Assembly (NCBI GenBank): GCA_028280345.1
Contig: JANQLY010000017.1
Location: 1-64,000, forward strand
Source: Pseudomonadales bacterium
GTDB lineage: Bacteria; Pseudomonadota; Gammaproteobacteria; Pseudomonadales; UBA7239
DNA: 64,000 nt
Reading direction: 5' to 3'
Positions 26,149-36,400 of this stretch are shown in pieces (the stretch's first letter is position 1; each line of letters opens with the position of its first letter). Below the pieces are notes generated by a model, which saw only the letters and a program-made list of their open reading frames with translations, made no database searches and was not told the DNA's origin. The position numbers and the translations under genes are program-made.

Positions 26149-27861
26149 CTACATTGCCAGTAGCCCACTGGTTATTTGTCTGTGGCCATTGGTTTTGGAC
26201 ATGAGTATGTGGCGCAGGGTTATATGTTGTTCAGGGGTCGTACCCTGAAGGCGATAGCTTCTGCTTTTAAAATAAATAATTTCGCCCGGTGCGAATTCCT
26301 GATTATTGATTAGTGCCGGCTTGTCACTGTGTAATTGGTAAGTGCCCGCGATCATAAAGCGTGTATGCACAGGCCTGAAATCCTCCAGTTCATAATTTTT
26401 CCCTACTGTGTAGATCTGCCCGGCGTGGTGTAGATAATTGTGGCGCAGATTAAATTCATCCTTGCTGAATTCGCTATCAAAAGGTTTGCGGAATACCTGT
26501 TCAAGCCACGGAGTGTTGGCAATGATAAACATGGGTTGGTATTTACGCATGGCTGTTTTCAGGCTGTTTGGAGGTGCACCGCCATGGCGATTTTGTGTGG
26601 AGACCGGGAATATAGGTCCTTTTTTGTGAAAGCTCGCTATGGTTGCACAGCAATCAATATAGTTAACTGGAGTATCAAAAAGCTTGTGCACGATTTGCAA
26701 CGTTTGCCGTTGTGTGTGGTTGTCTGTGGTCAAGTCTTTGGCCCAAAACAAACAGGTTGTAAGCCATATCAGACTGGTTATTCCTGTAAGCCATTGCCTT
26801 TGCTGAGCGATTGAGGATGACTGAAAATGAGGATCAAGTTTTATTGCGCTCAGAAGTATGGCGCCAGGTAATAGCGGTGCAAATAGAAATGTAGGGAAAT
26901 GTTGTGCGAACGGTGGTAGCAGCAAGCTTACAACGGTTAACAGATAGATCAGTAGCAGAGCTTTAAGAACAGTGGAGGGTGCTTCTCGTGTTGACAAAGC
27001 GACGATGGCGGCAAATGGACTGATAAAAAACAGCGTCCATGGAAGTAGAGTAATTTCCCAGTTCTGATAAGTCAGGTTTAAATGATCCTTGAGAAAGTTA
27101 TTACACGTTAGCAAAGACAGGGCGTCGTTGCAGTGGGTGATTCGGTTACGGGCGATTTGCAAAGGGTCTGTAGCCAGCAGGTAGTTGTCGAGAAAATACA
27201 GCGCTAAGGTGTAACACAGTAACGTCGCGAGAATAAATGTAGTGATGGTGCTAGTGGTTTTTCCTGGCAGGTAGTGTCGTGATTGGCCGAGTAACAACGG
27301 AGTCATAAAAACAGGAATATAAAGCAGAGCGGCAAGGTGCAATAGCATTGCGCTGCCCATAACAAGGGGTACGATAATAAACACTATCACTGGGCGCGTT
27401 GACAGTAGAAACAGGCAACTGGCCACGAGCCCCAAAGCAAAGGCCATTGTCCCCGGATTGAGTTGATTAACCAGTTCCCCGCCTGGAGGGAAGCTGAGTA
27501 AACAGAGTGTCGCAAGCAGGGCCAGATTGCGGTGGGCAAATCGCTTGCACAGACGATAGAACAGCCATGCACTGAAAGTAGCCAGGGCTAGCAGGCACTG
27601 ACGCATAAAAATGATATTGGCTATTTCAGTGCCGGGTGTTTCAGCCAGATGAAAAAATAATAGCAGGAAGAAAGCCTCATAGGCAGTGTTCACAGTATCG
27701 ACATAGGATATGCCCGTGAAAAACTGGTAGCTACGACTTAAACTGGCAAACTCGAACCAGGCAATTTCGCTATGAATGTTTAGATAAAAGCGCATCGCAA
27801 CAACGCTGGCAATCAGCAATAGCAGGGTTTGCCGGGTGGCTGTTTGTTGATTAGGCGTCAC
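26149..27861 (-). CDS. Polytopic membrane protein, possible GT-C type
   Basis: A 570-residue integral membrane protein with about ten to twelve hydrophobic segments in the first 380 residues and a soluble C-terminal domain of about 170 residues (PMFIIANTPWLEQVFRKPF, DFRPVHTRFMIAGTYQLHS). The layout is like GT-C glycosyltransferases that use lipid-linked sugars, but I cannot point to a clear DD/DE catalytic motif in the first loop. The function is therefore unknown. It converges with the small protein at 26004 and has no operon partner. Confidence 0.65.
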   Translation of the reverse strand: MTPNQQTATRQTLLLLIASVVAMRFYLNIHSEIAWFEFASLSRSYQFFTGISYVDTVNTAYEAFFLLLFFHLAETPGTEIANIIFMRQCLLALATFSAWLFYRLCKRFAHRNLALLATLCLLSFPPGGELVNQLNPGTMAFALGLVASCLFLLSTRPVIVFIIVPLVMGSAMLLHLAALLYIPVFMTPLLLGQSRHYLPGKTTSTITTFILATLLCYTLALYFLDNYLLATDPLQIARNRITHCNDALSLLTCNNFLKDHLNLTYQNWEITLLPWTLFFISPFAAIVALSTREAPSTVLKALLLIYLLTVVSLLLPPFAQHFPTFLFAPLLPGAILLSAIKLDPHFQSSSIAQQRQWLTGITSLIWLTTCLFWAKDLTTDNHTQRQTLQIVHKLFDTPVNYIDCCATIASFHKKGPIFPVSTQNRHGGAPPNSLKTAMRKYQPMFIIANTPWLEQVFRKPFDSEFSKDEFNLRHNYLHHAGQIYTVGKNYELEDFRPVHTRFMIAGTYQLHSDKPALINNQEFAPGEIIYFKSRSYRLQGTTPEQHITLRHILMSKTNGHRQITSGLLAM

Positions 27862-28087
27862 GCCTTCAGCTACTCCTTGTGGTTTTTTAGCGGGTAGGTT
27901 TATTCTGTTTTACGTATTATGGATATTTTTACAGATCAATGCCACCAGTTGGCCGGTGTGTTGCGATATCTGCTTCAGCGGCAAATAAGGGTTGTGATCA
28001 GCTATACTGTTAGCTGTGTTCCTTGATGAACGATACCTGAAGCCGGGTGGTGTGAGTAGGAGTGGAAAACAGGAGTCAATCAACTTT

Positions 28088-28969
28088 ATGGATAGCAGCA
28101 GTTTACAGACAAAAATACTGGGCCACCGACATTGCGATGATGAGGCAACTTATTGGTCGGTAATCTATGAAAATTCGGTACCTGATATCGTTGCGGCGGT
28201 CTGCTCGCTATTGATGATGCATGACGGCAATCAGGCTGAAGAGAAGGAGCGGGTGTTAAAAACCTGTCTTTTTCTGCGCGATCTGGTGATAAATGCGCCT
28301 GATCATTCCTGTCGTAGCGAGTTTCGTGAGCAGCTCTACGACTGTGATATTCCAGCTTGCCTTGAGGCCTTGCTGAAGAGTTCCTGTTTTGCGATTAGAG
28401 ATCAGGCAATATTTACTTTGGGAAAAATATATGCGCAGGACAGTGTGGCTGCATTACAGCAATATGCACTAATGTGTAAGGAAAGCGACCCCTTGTTGTT
28501 GCCATCACTATTGTTTGAGATTAATTGGCTAAGTGATGAATATCAGTATGATTGGATAGAACAGCATTTGCTCACCTCACCATCTTACTTAACCCGCTGG
28601 TCAGTGCTAATGATACTGGACGAAATTGCGCTGTTGCCTGAAGATAAGGAGTGGTCAAGGTACTGCGAGCTTGTAGAGAGCCTTTGTTATGACAGTCATA
28701 TTCAGGTAAGTCGTGAGGCAAAATACATCAAATCGGATCTTGAATTGACGGCGCGCTATTATGACAAGCGAAAGTCTGCACAGGGAGATGAAGCAGAGCA
28801 GCTAATGCAGGCGGAGGATGAAGAGCGAGAGATGCTGGAAGAAAACAGTCCCTTGTGTTTTAACACCATTTTGATGGCGTTTGTCAGTGAAATGCAACGT
28901 GGAGGCCGCCCCGACTACAATGTTGGTGAACTTGAAGCTTTTGTTGAGCACTACGTAAGCAGTATGTGA
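28088..28969 (+). CDS. Helical-repeat-like hypothetical protein
   Basis: A 293-residue soluble, acidic, mostly helical protein. Repeated helix pairs around CFAIRDQAIFTLGKIYAQDS and SYLTRWSVLMILDEIALLP are reminiscent of HEAT repeats, followed by a charged region (EQLMQAEDEEREMLEE). I do not recognise a family. The ATG at 28088 is chosen with AGGAG 12 nt upstream; the frame stays open to 28016, but a -10-like TATACT at 28003 makes that start unlikely. Its stop overlaps the start of a small membrane protein, so the two are probably translationally coupled. Confidence 0.6.
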   Translation: MDSSSLQTKILGHRHCDDEATYWSVIYENSVPDIVAAVCSLLMMHDGNQAEEKERVLKTCLFLRDLVINAPDHSCRSEFREQLYDCDIPACLEALLKSSCFAIRDQAIFTLGKIYAQDSVAALQQYALMCKESDPLLLPSLLFEINWLSDEYQYDWIEQHLLTSPSYLTRWSVLMILDEIALLPEDKEWSRYCELVESLCYDSHIQVSREAKYIKSDLELTARYYDKRKSAQGDEAEQLMQAEDEEREMLEENSPLCFNTILMAFVSEMQRGGRPDYNVGELEAFVEHYVSSM

Positions 28970-29367
28970 TGAAATGGTTTACCTTTGAAATACAAAGAAA
29001 GGCAGGGTTTCGCTTCAATCTGATTGATCTGATATTGATCATTGCTATTCTTTTGTTGTGCTGGTTTATCTATCAAACTGTTCCCGGTAGTACATTGTTC
29101 CTTGTGCCTATCTATGTGGGATACTCGTTTTTTCTTTTTTGCAATGTGTTTCGTATCGGTAATCGGGCTGAAATAGTCTGGTATGTGCCATTTATTCTGG
29201 TAGCGGGGTGGTCTATTGCCCAGGGTAATCTGGTTGCATTGTGGATTGCTGTACTGGTTTTCTTTGAGCCGCTTAAAATTGTGCTGGTGATTCACTGTAT
29301 TCGGCAGGGGCACTACCATGGGGCTTTTTATCAGCGTTTGTCTCAATCTTCCAGTGATGCGGTCTGA
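28969..29367 (+). CDS. Small membrane protein
   Basis: A 132-residue protein with four hydrophobic segments (LIDLILIIAILLLCWFIY, LFLVPIYVGYSFFLFCNVF, EIVWYVPFILVAGWSI, LVALWIAVLVFFEPLKIVL) and a polar C-terminal tail. The family is unknown. The start codon overlaps the preceding stop (TGATG), which implies coupled expression with the helical-repeat-like protein; GTG 28966 is a possible alternative. It converges with the ADP-ribosylglycohydrolase gene 14 nt away. Confidence 0.6.
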   Translation: MKWFTFEIQRKAGFRFNLIDLILIIAILLLCWFIYQTVPGSTLFLVPIYVGYSFFLFCNVFRIGNRAEIVWYVPFILVAGWSIAQGNLVALWIAVLVFFEPLKIVLVIHCIRQGHYHGAFYQRLSQSSSDAV

Positions 29368-29381
29368 TTGACGTTTCGGGA

Positions 29382-30197
29382 TCAGTCATCTGTCAGGGCT
29401 CCGTGGACAGCTATAGTTGTATCAGGAGCTATGTTATAGCGGGTGTTGAAGCATTCAACGATGTTCAGTAGTTCTTCTGACAGGCGTGTTTGCGTTTGTT
29501 CAATCAATGCCGCGGGTATGCAATTCCAGTAGGCTTGGGCAATACCGCCGGCAATACAGGCCATCGTATCGGTATCACCGCCAAGGGACAGCACATTGCG
29601 AATGGTTGTTTCATAATCTCCGGCATCAAGAAAACAGATAATTGCTTCCGGCACAGATTTCTCGCAGGCAACATCGAAGGTGTAGTCGGGGCGGATATCG
29701 CTGACTTCCCGCTGTAAGTCATAGTTAAAACGTTGCTCGAGGCAGGTACGTATTGTTTCGCGGCTTTCTCCCTGGCGCGCCAGAAAAATAGCGAGTGCTG
29801 TTGCCTGGGCACCTTTAACACCCTGCGGGTGATTATGACTCATGGCAACACTTTGTGCCGCGTGATCCAGTACAAATGCCTCTGTATCTGCTGCAAAACC
29901 AATCGGGCTGACCCGCATCGCTGCGCCATTGCCCCAGCTGTTGTAAGGCCCGATTTCCGGATTGACAAGCCAGCGCTCAAAGGACTGTCCGTAGCCGCGC
30001 TGGGGATAGCGGCGGCACAGTTCAATAATATGATCCTTGTAGCTTCCGCCTTCAAGCAGACAGCGTGCGACTGCGGCGGTGACCACGGTATCATCAGTAA
30101 ATTTTGACCATTGGGTAAACAATGGAACATCATAGCGCTTTTGCCCGAGGGACTCGTAGGTTGAGCCAATCACATCGCCAATAATTGCTCCGATCAT
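29382..30197 (-). CDS. ADP-ribosylglycohydrolase
   Basis: A 271-residue ARH/DraG-family hydrolase. The binuclear Mg2+ site motifs are present: an N-terminal GAIIGDVIGSTYE, the SKFTDDTVVT loop and the late GGDTDTMACIAGGIAQAYW. Such enzymes remove ADP-ribose from arginine or from small ADP-ribosylated compounds in the cytoplasm. No nitrogenase, DraT or recognisable ADP-ribosyltransferase is present nearby, so DraG is not supported. It lies 7 nt downstream of an unknown gene in the same operon. Confidence 0.9.
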   Translation of the reverse strand: MIGAIIGDVIGSTYESLGQKRYDVPLFTQWSKFTDDTVVTAAVARCLLEGGSYKDHIIELCRRYPQRGYGQSFERWLVNPEIGPYNSWGNGAAMRVSPIGFAADTEAFVLDHAAQSVAMSHNHPQGVKGAQATALAIFLARQGESRETIRTCLEQRFNYDLQREVSDIRPDYTFDVACEKSVPEAIICFLDAGDYETTIRNVLSLGGDTDTMACIAGGIAQAYWNCIPAALIEQTQTRLSEELLNIVECFNTRYNIAPDTTIAVHGALTDD

Positions 30198-30204
30198 GGT
30201 GCGG

Positions 30205-30789
30205 TCAGTTTTCCAGACTGGAAAACTGTTGCCATTGTTGCAGGTAATGGCGTGCAGTTTCGTATTGTTCGCTAAATTGAATCAGTAGATTTTTTAGCTG
30301 CTCTTGCAGTACAAGGCAGGTTGTATTGTAGGGTGAGAGTTGTAAGTCCAGAGTCATATTTTGACTGCGTAGTAATAGCGGATAGTCAATTCTGGTTTGT
30401 TGCTCATCACAGGTTTTCCCCGGGTTAGGCAGTTGAAGATTATTGAAAAAGGTTTGCAGTGGGTCACTGGTTACCTCAAGGATAATGCTGGCGCATAATT
30501 TCTCCGTTTTATTTTTCCGCCAGACAAAAGCCACGTGTTTTCGATTGGCCTGTTGTTCTCGCTGATAAATTATGTTTCTCATATCGGCGTAAACAAAGCA
30601 GGCGCGTGGCAGATCAACACCATGACGTGCGTAAATCATGGCGACCCACATGGTATCGACATGACATTCGCCCTGTTTTTCACCGCTGGCATAGAGGTGG
30701 TGTTTACCGATACCAAACTTTTGTAGTTCGAGGCTTTGGCAGATGTCGAACTCTGTACCGATTTGATTAAGCCAGATTTCAAGTCCCAT
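30205..30789 (-). CDS. Hypothetical protein upstream of ADP-ribosylglycohydrolase
   Basis: A 194-residue soluble protein that I do not recognise. It has no membrane segment or signal peptide. The central part contains HVDTMWVAMIYARHGVDLPR and a basic stretch (REQQANRKHVAFVWRKNKT), and the C terminus is a predicted long helix (EQLKNLLIQFSEQYETARHY). It forms a tight operon with the ADP-ribosylglycohydrolase, so a role in the same process is plausible. I see no ADP-ribosyltransferase R-S-E motif. Confidence 0.6.
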   Translation of the reverse strand: MGLEIWLNQIGTEFDICQSLELQKFGIGKHHLYASGEKQGECHVDTMWVAMIYARHGVDLPRACFVYADMRNIIYQREQQANRKHVAFVWRKNKTEKLCASIILEVTSDPLQTFFNNLQLPNPGKTCDEQQTRIDYPLLLRSQNMTLDLQLSPYNTTCLVLQEQLKNLLIQFSEQYETARHYLQQWQQFSSLEN

Positions 30790-30882
30790 AGTGTTTGCCT
30801 TGTGTCAGGTGGGCAGTAGAGTGCCAACAGAACTTCATATATTAGCATCATCTAACGTGTCGTTAGGTATAAATAAATATTT

Positions 30883-30990
30883 TATAAAGAGGGGATCAAC
30901 GGTCAAATTTACAGGTTTAAAAGCAGTTGACCGTTGATAAAAATAGCGTTACTTTCGCGTTTGAGAACAGAGAAACTTTCTGTTTTTTGT
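30883..30990 (+). other. Inverted repeats and possible small RNA
   Basis: In the 334-bp gap before 31124, a perfect 12-bp inverted repeat (ATCAACGGTCAA at 30895-30906, complement at 30927-30938) begins where transcription would start from a TATAAA hexamer at 30883-30888. A short stem (AACAGA 30966-30971 with TCTGTT 30979-30984) followed by T residues resembles a weak terminator. A small RNA of about 95 nt is possible but unproven; the repeat could also be an operator. Nothing else is seen in the gap. Confidence 0.35.
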
Positions 30991-31123
30991 TGAGATACAG
31001 ATGCAGGCTGTAGATAGTTTGAGATGTTACAGTTGCTGTGTTTTATCAGTATCTGGATATTGAACAGTAACATTCGTAAGAATGTTTCTAACACGCATTT
31101 CTAAATTTTCAGGAGGTTTAGTG

Positions 31124-31300
31124 ATGGGTAAGTTAGATTTAGGTGACGATCTGTTAGATGTAGACGAACTGGACCTCGACGAGGAGTTGCCGGAAGTTCA
31201 TCCGGGGGTAATTGCTAAAAATGCCCGCCGACGCCTTGAAGACCGTCTGGAGGATTTACAGCTACAAAAACAAATGAACGACTACGATTTTGACGTATAA
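31124..31300 (+). CDS. Small acidic PA3496-like protein
   Basis: A 58-residue protein. The N-terminal half is very acidic (DLGDDLLDVDELDLDEELPE), and the C-terminal half is a charged helix with NARRRLEDRLEDLQLQKQ, the pattern of the PA3496 family described as putative envelope integrity proteins in pseudomonads. The start is fixed by an ideal AGGAGG (31111-31116) 7 nt upstream. It has no membrane segment. It is a single-gene unit. Confidence 0.75.
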   Translation: MGKLDLGDDLLDVDELDLDEELPEVHPGVIAKNARRRLEDRLEDLQLQKQMNDYDFDV

Positions 31301-31712
31301 AAGGTTTTGTGCCTCTGCTTTTGGTCGGGTTTGGTTGTTTGTTAAGCTGTTGATGGCTAAAAGACTAAAAGAGAAATAGAGAGGCTGACAAAATCGGGGC
31401 GTGTGCCTCATTTAAACGGGTGGATTTGCCACCAGAGGTTACTGTCCCCTTAAAATTCTGTCAGCTAATAGGCCTGAACAGCATATACTGCATAAAGCAG
31501 GTGCTACTGTCGTGCTTGTGCATACGCCTTTGATAGGCTCGGGGTAGTATTTTCTTTGTATAGCAGAAATAATGTGAAAAGTACCGTCAGTTAAGCAGGG
31601 CGTGCGGCGGGGCTTTATACGAAGTGAGCAGAAATGGGTTATTGAGCGTTCTGTATAAATATTGCAAGATGGAAAAATAAAAAGTTATTAATACAAAACC
31701 GGGAACGGAATT
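31301..31712. other. Gene-free region with a structured element
   Basis: A 412-bp gap without a recognisable gene. Between 31384 and 31465 an imperfect long hairpin can form: GCTGACA (31384-31390) pairs with TGTCAGC (31459-31465), and an inner stem pairs GGTGG (31419-31423) with CCACC (31429-31433). The AAGGGGACAG-type arm, read on the reverse strand, recalls termini near REP-associated (Y1) transposases, but no transposase is present. The rest appears to be the promoter region of the gene at 31713. Confidence 0.4.
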
Positions 31713-32828
31713 ATGAAGTGTTATGTGTCTGCTTTTGTTAAGTGTTTTACGGGGATGACGGTTTCTGTCTTATTGCTGTGCTCGGGGTTGTTGCATGCGG
31801 AGCAGTTACCCGTAATAGAAGAGGGGCCGAACACGACCGATGAGGCCGTGCTGGCACATATTCAGGCCTTACCGCGTTACCAGTCCCAAACAGATTCCAA
31901 GCGGCAGTATGCGATGACCGAGTCATATCGCCAATTACCGGATGAAACCCGGATTCTGGTGCGTTACTTGCTGGATGGGAACTTTGCTGCCATTAATATG
32001 GCAATCGATGCAGCTGATCACAGGCATAAACAGAATACGGTGAATTACCAGTTAGAACGAGCGGTAGAGAAATCGGTGGGTGTGTTGACCAACGACAAAT
32101 ATATGACACAGGAAATAGTCGATGAATGGGTGCAGCAAACACCGGATCATTTTTTGCCCTATTTTGTTCGTGCCGAAGTATATTCAGATTTGGGATATGA
32201 GGCTCGAGGCAGCAAATATGCGCATGAAACCAGGGAGGAACAGTTTGCACGCATGGCAGAGCTTCATCGCATTAGTTATAAATCACTGCAAAAATCACTG
32301 CAATTGAATCCGGATTTCGAGTTCTCTTATTCAAAATTAATAGATATTTATAAGTCATCGAGTGGTAATGATGAGCTGGCAGAGCAAGCTTACAGAAAGG
32401 CACTGACGATTAATGAAAACAGTTTTTCAGTAAGATGGGCTTATCTGGATTACAATTTACCGCAGTGGCACGGTGACCGGTCCACTGACAAAATGCAGCA
32501 GATTATTGATGAGTTAGGTGAGGATAAACACCCCAACAGTGGTTTGCAGTCGCTGAAGGGAAGAGTGCTGGCGTATTACGCAAGGCAATATCACAGTCGC
32601 TGGAAAAAAAGTCGTGCGGACGAAGATTTTGTAATGGCGTTGGAGCTCTATGACAAGGCGTTACAGTATGGAGACCAGTATTACTACCACTATCAAAAAG
32701 CGATGTTGCTGTTTTCCTTTAAGGATTATGAGGAGGCCTATGTGCATGTGTCGCGAGCAGTGGAAATTGCCCCCTATATTGAAAAAGCACACTTTAAGCG
32801 CAAGTGGATTGAGCAGATTACCAGGTAG
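31713..32828 (+). CDS. Exported TPR-like repeat protein
   Basis: A 371-residue protein with a signal peptide (FTGMTVSVLLLCSGLLHAEQ). The mature part is helical, with TPR-like segments (FEFSYSKLIDIYKSSSGNDE, ALELYDKALQYGDQYYYHYQ, AYVHVSRAVEIAPYIEKAHF). The layout of a WVQQTPDHFLPYFVRAEVY segment resembles DUF4034 proteins, but this is tentative. It is likely periplasmic. A lipoprotein gene follows after 18 nt, so they form an operon. The function is unknown. Confidence 0.65.
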   Translation: MKCYVSAFVKCFTGMTVSVLLLCSGLLHAEQLPVIEEGPNTTDEAVLAHIQALPRYQSQTDSKRQYAMTESYRQLPDETRILVRYLLDGNFAAINMAIDAADHRHKQNTVNYQLERAVEKSVGVLTNDKYMTQEIVDEWVQQTPDHFLPYFVRAEVYSDLGYEARGSKYAHETREEQFARMAELHRISYKSLQKSLQLNPDFEFSYSKLIDIYKSSSGNDELAEQAYRKALTINENSFSVRWAYLDYNLPQWHGDRSTDKMQQIIDELGEDKHPNSGLQSLKGRVLAYYARQYHSRWKKSRADEDFVMALELYDKALQYGDQYYYHYQKAMLLFSFKDYEEAYVHVSRAVEIAPYIEKAHFKRKWIEQITR

Positions 32829-32846
32829 CGGGTCAGGCATCATCAG

Positions 32847-33395
32847 ATGGTAAAGAAAAAGTATGCGATATTGTGGCTATTAATGGCTGTGCTAACGGGA
32901 TGTTCCTCAACCGGGAAAACAGTGATGGAGGAACACAATTACCTGAGTGGTGTTGAGTTGCATCTTGCAACCAAACCAATGTTCAAGCTTCAGGTATCTG
33001 CTGATGTAGTGCTGATGGAGTCGGAGGGTAACCTGTTTCTGGATGTTGCCAATATGACTTTGGCACATAGTCCGGACTATCCACGCAGTGATCATGTGAT
33101 TGAGTACACGAGCTTTAGTTTCGGGTATCTGGAACCTGAGCCTTTTTGTTATATCTCTTCAGGCAAGGAACGATGTCGCCCTCCTGGCTGGAAATACCTT
33201 GGCAAAGGAAAGCCATTGCCGGTTAATCAGGTACTGAAAGCTGACCAGGATGAGCTGATTTTAGAGGACATGAAGCTGTTGTTTAGCGAAGGTGGTCACG
33301 GCCTGGACAAGACATTGGATACTGTATTGATCGTGTATGTCGGGGACTCCAGTGGCTTCGTAACTTTGCAAAGTAAACCGGGCAGGCTGCGTTAA
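32847..33395 (+). CDS. Lipoprotein of unknown function
   Basis: A 182-residue protein with a lipobox (LLMAVLTGC; lipidated Cys19). The residues after the Cys are SSTGK, with no Asp at position +2, so outer-membrane sorting is expected. A two-cysteine segment (CYISSGKERCRPPGW) could form a disulfide. I do not recognise a family. It is the second gene of the operon starting at 31713 and converges with metH 28 nt away. Confidence 0.65.
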   Translation: MVKKKYAILWLLMAVLTGCSSTGKTVMEEHNYLSGVELHLATKPMFKLQVSADVVLMESEGNLFLDVANMTLAHSPDYPRSDHVIEYTSFSFGYLEPEPFCYISSGKERCRPPGWKYLGKGKPLPVNQVLKADQDELILEDMKLLFSEGGHGLDKTLDTVLIVYVGDSSGFVTLQSKPGRLR

Positions 33396-33423
33396 GCGCA
33401 GGCTTTAAAAGTAAGCGCTGCGA

Positions 33424-36400
33424 TTAATATCCCAATACCGGGCGCAACCAGCGCTCAACATCGTCGACGGAAACCCCGCGGCGTTCGGCCAGACTTTCTA
33501 CCTGATCTTTGGCAATCTTTCCGGTGCCAAAGTATTTTGCCTGCGGATGTGCAAAATACCAGCCACTCACAGAAGCGGCGGGGGTCATGGCAAAACTGTC
33601 GGTTAAAGCGATACCCAACTGTTGTTCAACATTCAGCAAATCAAACAATTTACGTTTTTCCGAATGATCCGGGCAGGCCGGATAACCCGGGGCCGGGCGA
33701 ATGCCCTGGTAACGTTCCTTGATCTTCTCTTCGTTGCTGAGGTTTTCGTCTGGCGCATAGCCCCAGAATTCCTTGCGTACGCGCTCGTGCATATGTTCAG
33801 CAAAGGATTCTGCCAAACGATCGGCAAGTGCCTTCACCATGATACTGTTGTAGTCGTCTCCCTGGTCATCGTAGTGTTTGGCAAGTTCTTCGGCACCAAT
33901 GCCGGCAGTGACTGCAAAACCGCCGATATAATCTTCAATACCGCTGTCCTGCGGTGCGATAAAATCGGCGAGGCTGCCTAGTGCTTTGTCTGTGCCTTTA
34001 CGATTTTGCTGGCGAACATGATTGAGGGTGATGTTTGCTTCAGGCAACACAATATCGTCGCCGTTGATCTGATTGGCTTTCCAGAAACCGATAACACCTT
34101 GTGCCTTGAGCTTTTTATTCTCAACAATATCCTTGAGCAGGGCCTGGGCGTCGTCAAACAGTTCCCGTGCCTTGTCGCCAACGACCTTGTCATCGAGAAT
34201 GGCCGGGTACTTGCCAGCCAATTCCCAAGTCATAAAGAACGGTGTCCAGTCGATGGTATCAATCAGATCCTCGAGCGGATAATCATTAAACATTTTGGTA
34301 CCGGTAAACGCAGGGGTCTTTGGTGTAAACCTGTTCCAGTCAATCGCACTTTCTGTTTTTGCTTCAGCGTAAGGAACATATTCTTCCTTGCCACGGCGTT
34401 TCTCGGTACGCTCGCGCACCACGTCATATTCCGCTTTAGTATCAATAACAAACTGCTTCTTGAGCTCTTCGCTCATCAGTGTGGTTGCAACGCCCACGGC
34501 GCGCGAGGCATCTGCCACATAAACCACCTGGTCGCGCTGGTATTGCGGTTCTATTTTTACTGCGGTGTGCGCTTTTGATGTAGTGGCACCACCGATCATT
34601 AGCGGGAGGTCATAACCGAGCCGCTCCATCTCGTGGGCAACGTGTACCATCTCGTCGAGGGAAGGAGTAATCAGTCCGCTCAGTCCAATAATGTCGGCGT
34701 TTTCTTCCTTTGCGGTTTTCAGGATATCTTCACACGACACCATGACGCCAAGATCAATAATCTCGAAGTTGTTACAGCCGAGCACAACGCCGACAATGTT
34801 TTTGCCAATGTCATGCACATCGCCTTTAACCGTGGCCATAACAATCTTGCCGTTGGATCTTGCACCACCGGCTTTCTCTGCCTCGATAAACGGGTTCAGG
34901 TGAGCTACCGCCTGTTTCATTACGCGAGCACTTTTTACTACCTGGGGCAGAAACATTTTGCCTGAGCCAAACAGATCTCCAACTACATTCATGCCGTCCA
35001 TCAGTGGGCCTTCGATCACCTGGAGCGGTCTATCGGCGTTAAGGCGCGCTTCTTCCGTGTCTTCGACAATAAACGAAGTAATACCTTTGACGAGTGCGTG
35101 TTCCAGGCGTTTTTCCACCGGCCACTCACGCCACTCGAGATCTTCTTCGCGAGCCTGGCCGCTGCCGTCGCCGCGGTAGTTGTCAGCAATGGCAAGCAGA
35201 TCATCAGTGGCGCTTTCCGAAGTGTTGCTTACTACGGCTTCCACTGTTTTTTTCAGTTCTTCGGGTAGATCGTCGTAGACCGCGAGTTGGCCTGCATTAA
35301 CGATTGCCATATCGAGACCGGATTTAATCGCATGGTAGAGAAATACAGAGTGAATCGCTTCACGCACCGGGTTGTTGCCGCGGAACGAGAACGACACGTT
35401 GGACAAGCCGCCCGATACTAGTGCGCCCGGCAGGTTTTCCTTAATCCACGCAGTAGTTTTAATAAAGTCTACAGCGTAGTTATTGTGTTCTTCAATCCCG
35501 GTGGCAATCGCAAAGATATTCGGGTCGAGAATAATGTCGTTGGGCTCAAAACCTACTTCGTCGACAAGAATATCATAAGACTTTTTGCAAATTTCGATAC
35601 GACGTTCGAAGTTATCAGCCTGACCGTCTTCATCAAACGCCATCACAACAACTGCTGCGCCGTAACGCAGACACAATCGTGCCTGCTCGATAAATTTTTC
35701 CTTGCCCTCCTTGAGGGAGATGGAGTTCACCACAGGTTTGCCCTGGTTACATTTCAGGCCTGCCTCTATTACCTCCCACTTGGAAGAGTCGATCATGGTT
35801 GGCACCTTGGCAATATTCGGCTCCAGTGCAATCATGTTATTAAAACGTTTCATCGCATCGACGGAGTCGAGCATCGCTTCATCCATATTGATATCGATGA
35901 TTTGTGCACCGTCTTCCACCTGGGTTTCCGCTACTTCAAGGGCTTCATCGTATTCCTCTTCGAGTATCAGGCGCTTGAATTTGGCAGAACCGGTTACGTT
36001 ACAGCGCTCGCCGATATTCACAAACAGTGAATCCTCGGTGATATTCACGGCTTCGAGGCCGGACAATCGCAGCGCCGGTTGCAAGTCGGGTTTCTGACGC
36101 GGTTTGCAATCTGCAACGGCATCTGCAATCGCCTTGATATGGGCGGGTGTTGTGCCACAGCAGCCACCGACAATATTCAGGAAGCCGCTTTCGGCGTAAT
36201 CGCGTACTTTGGGCGCCATTACCTCCGGTGTTTCATCAAACTCACCAAACGCATTCGGTAGGCCTGCATTCGGGTGGGAACTCACCATAAATTCGGAGAC
36301 CCGTGCCAGTTCTTCGACGTGGGGGCGCAATTCCTCGGCACCGAGGGCGCAGTTGAGGCCAATAGAAATAGGCTTGGCGTGACGCACAGAGTTATAGAAG

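Noticed and set aside
34006..34578. 190-codon frame antisense to metH
   Set aside because: It is antisense to conserved metH sequence and has no features of a protein.
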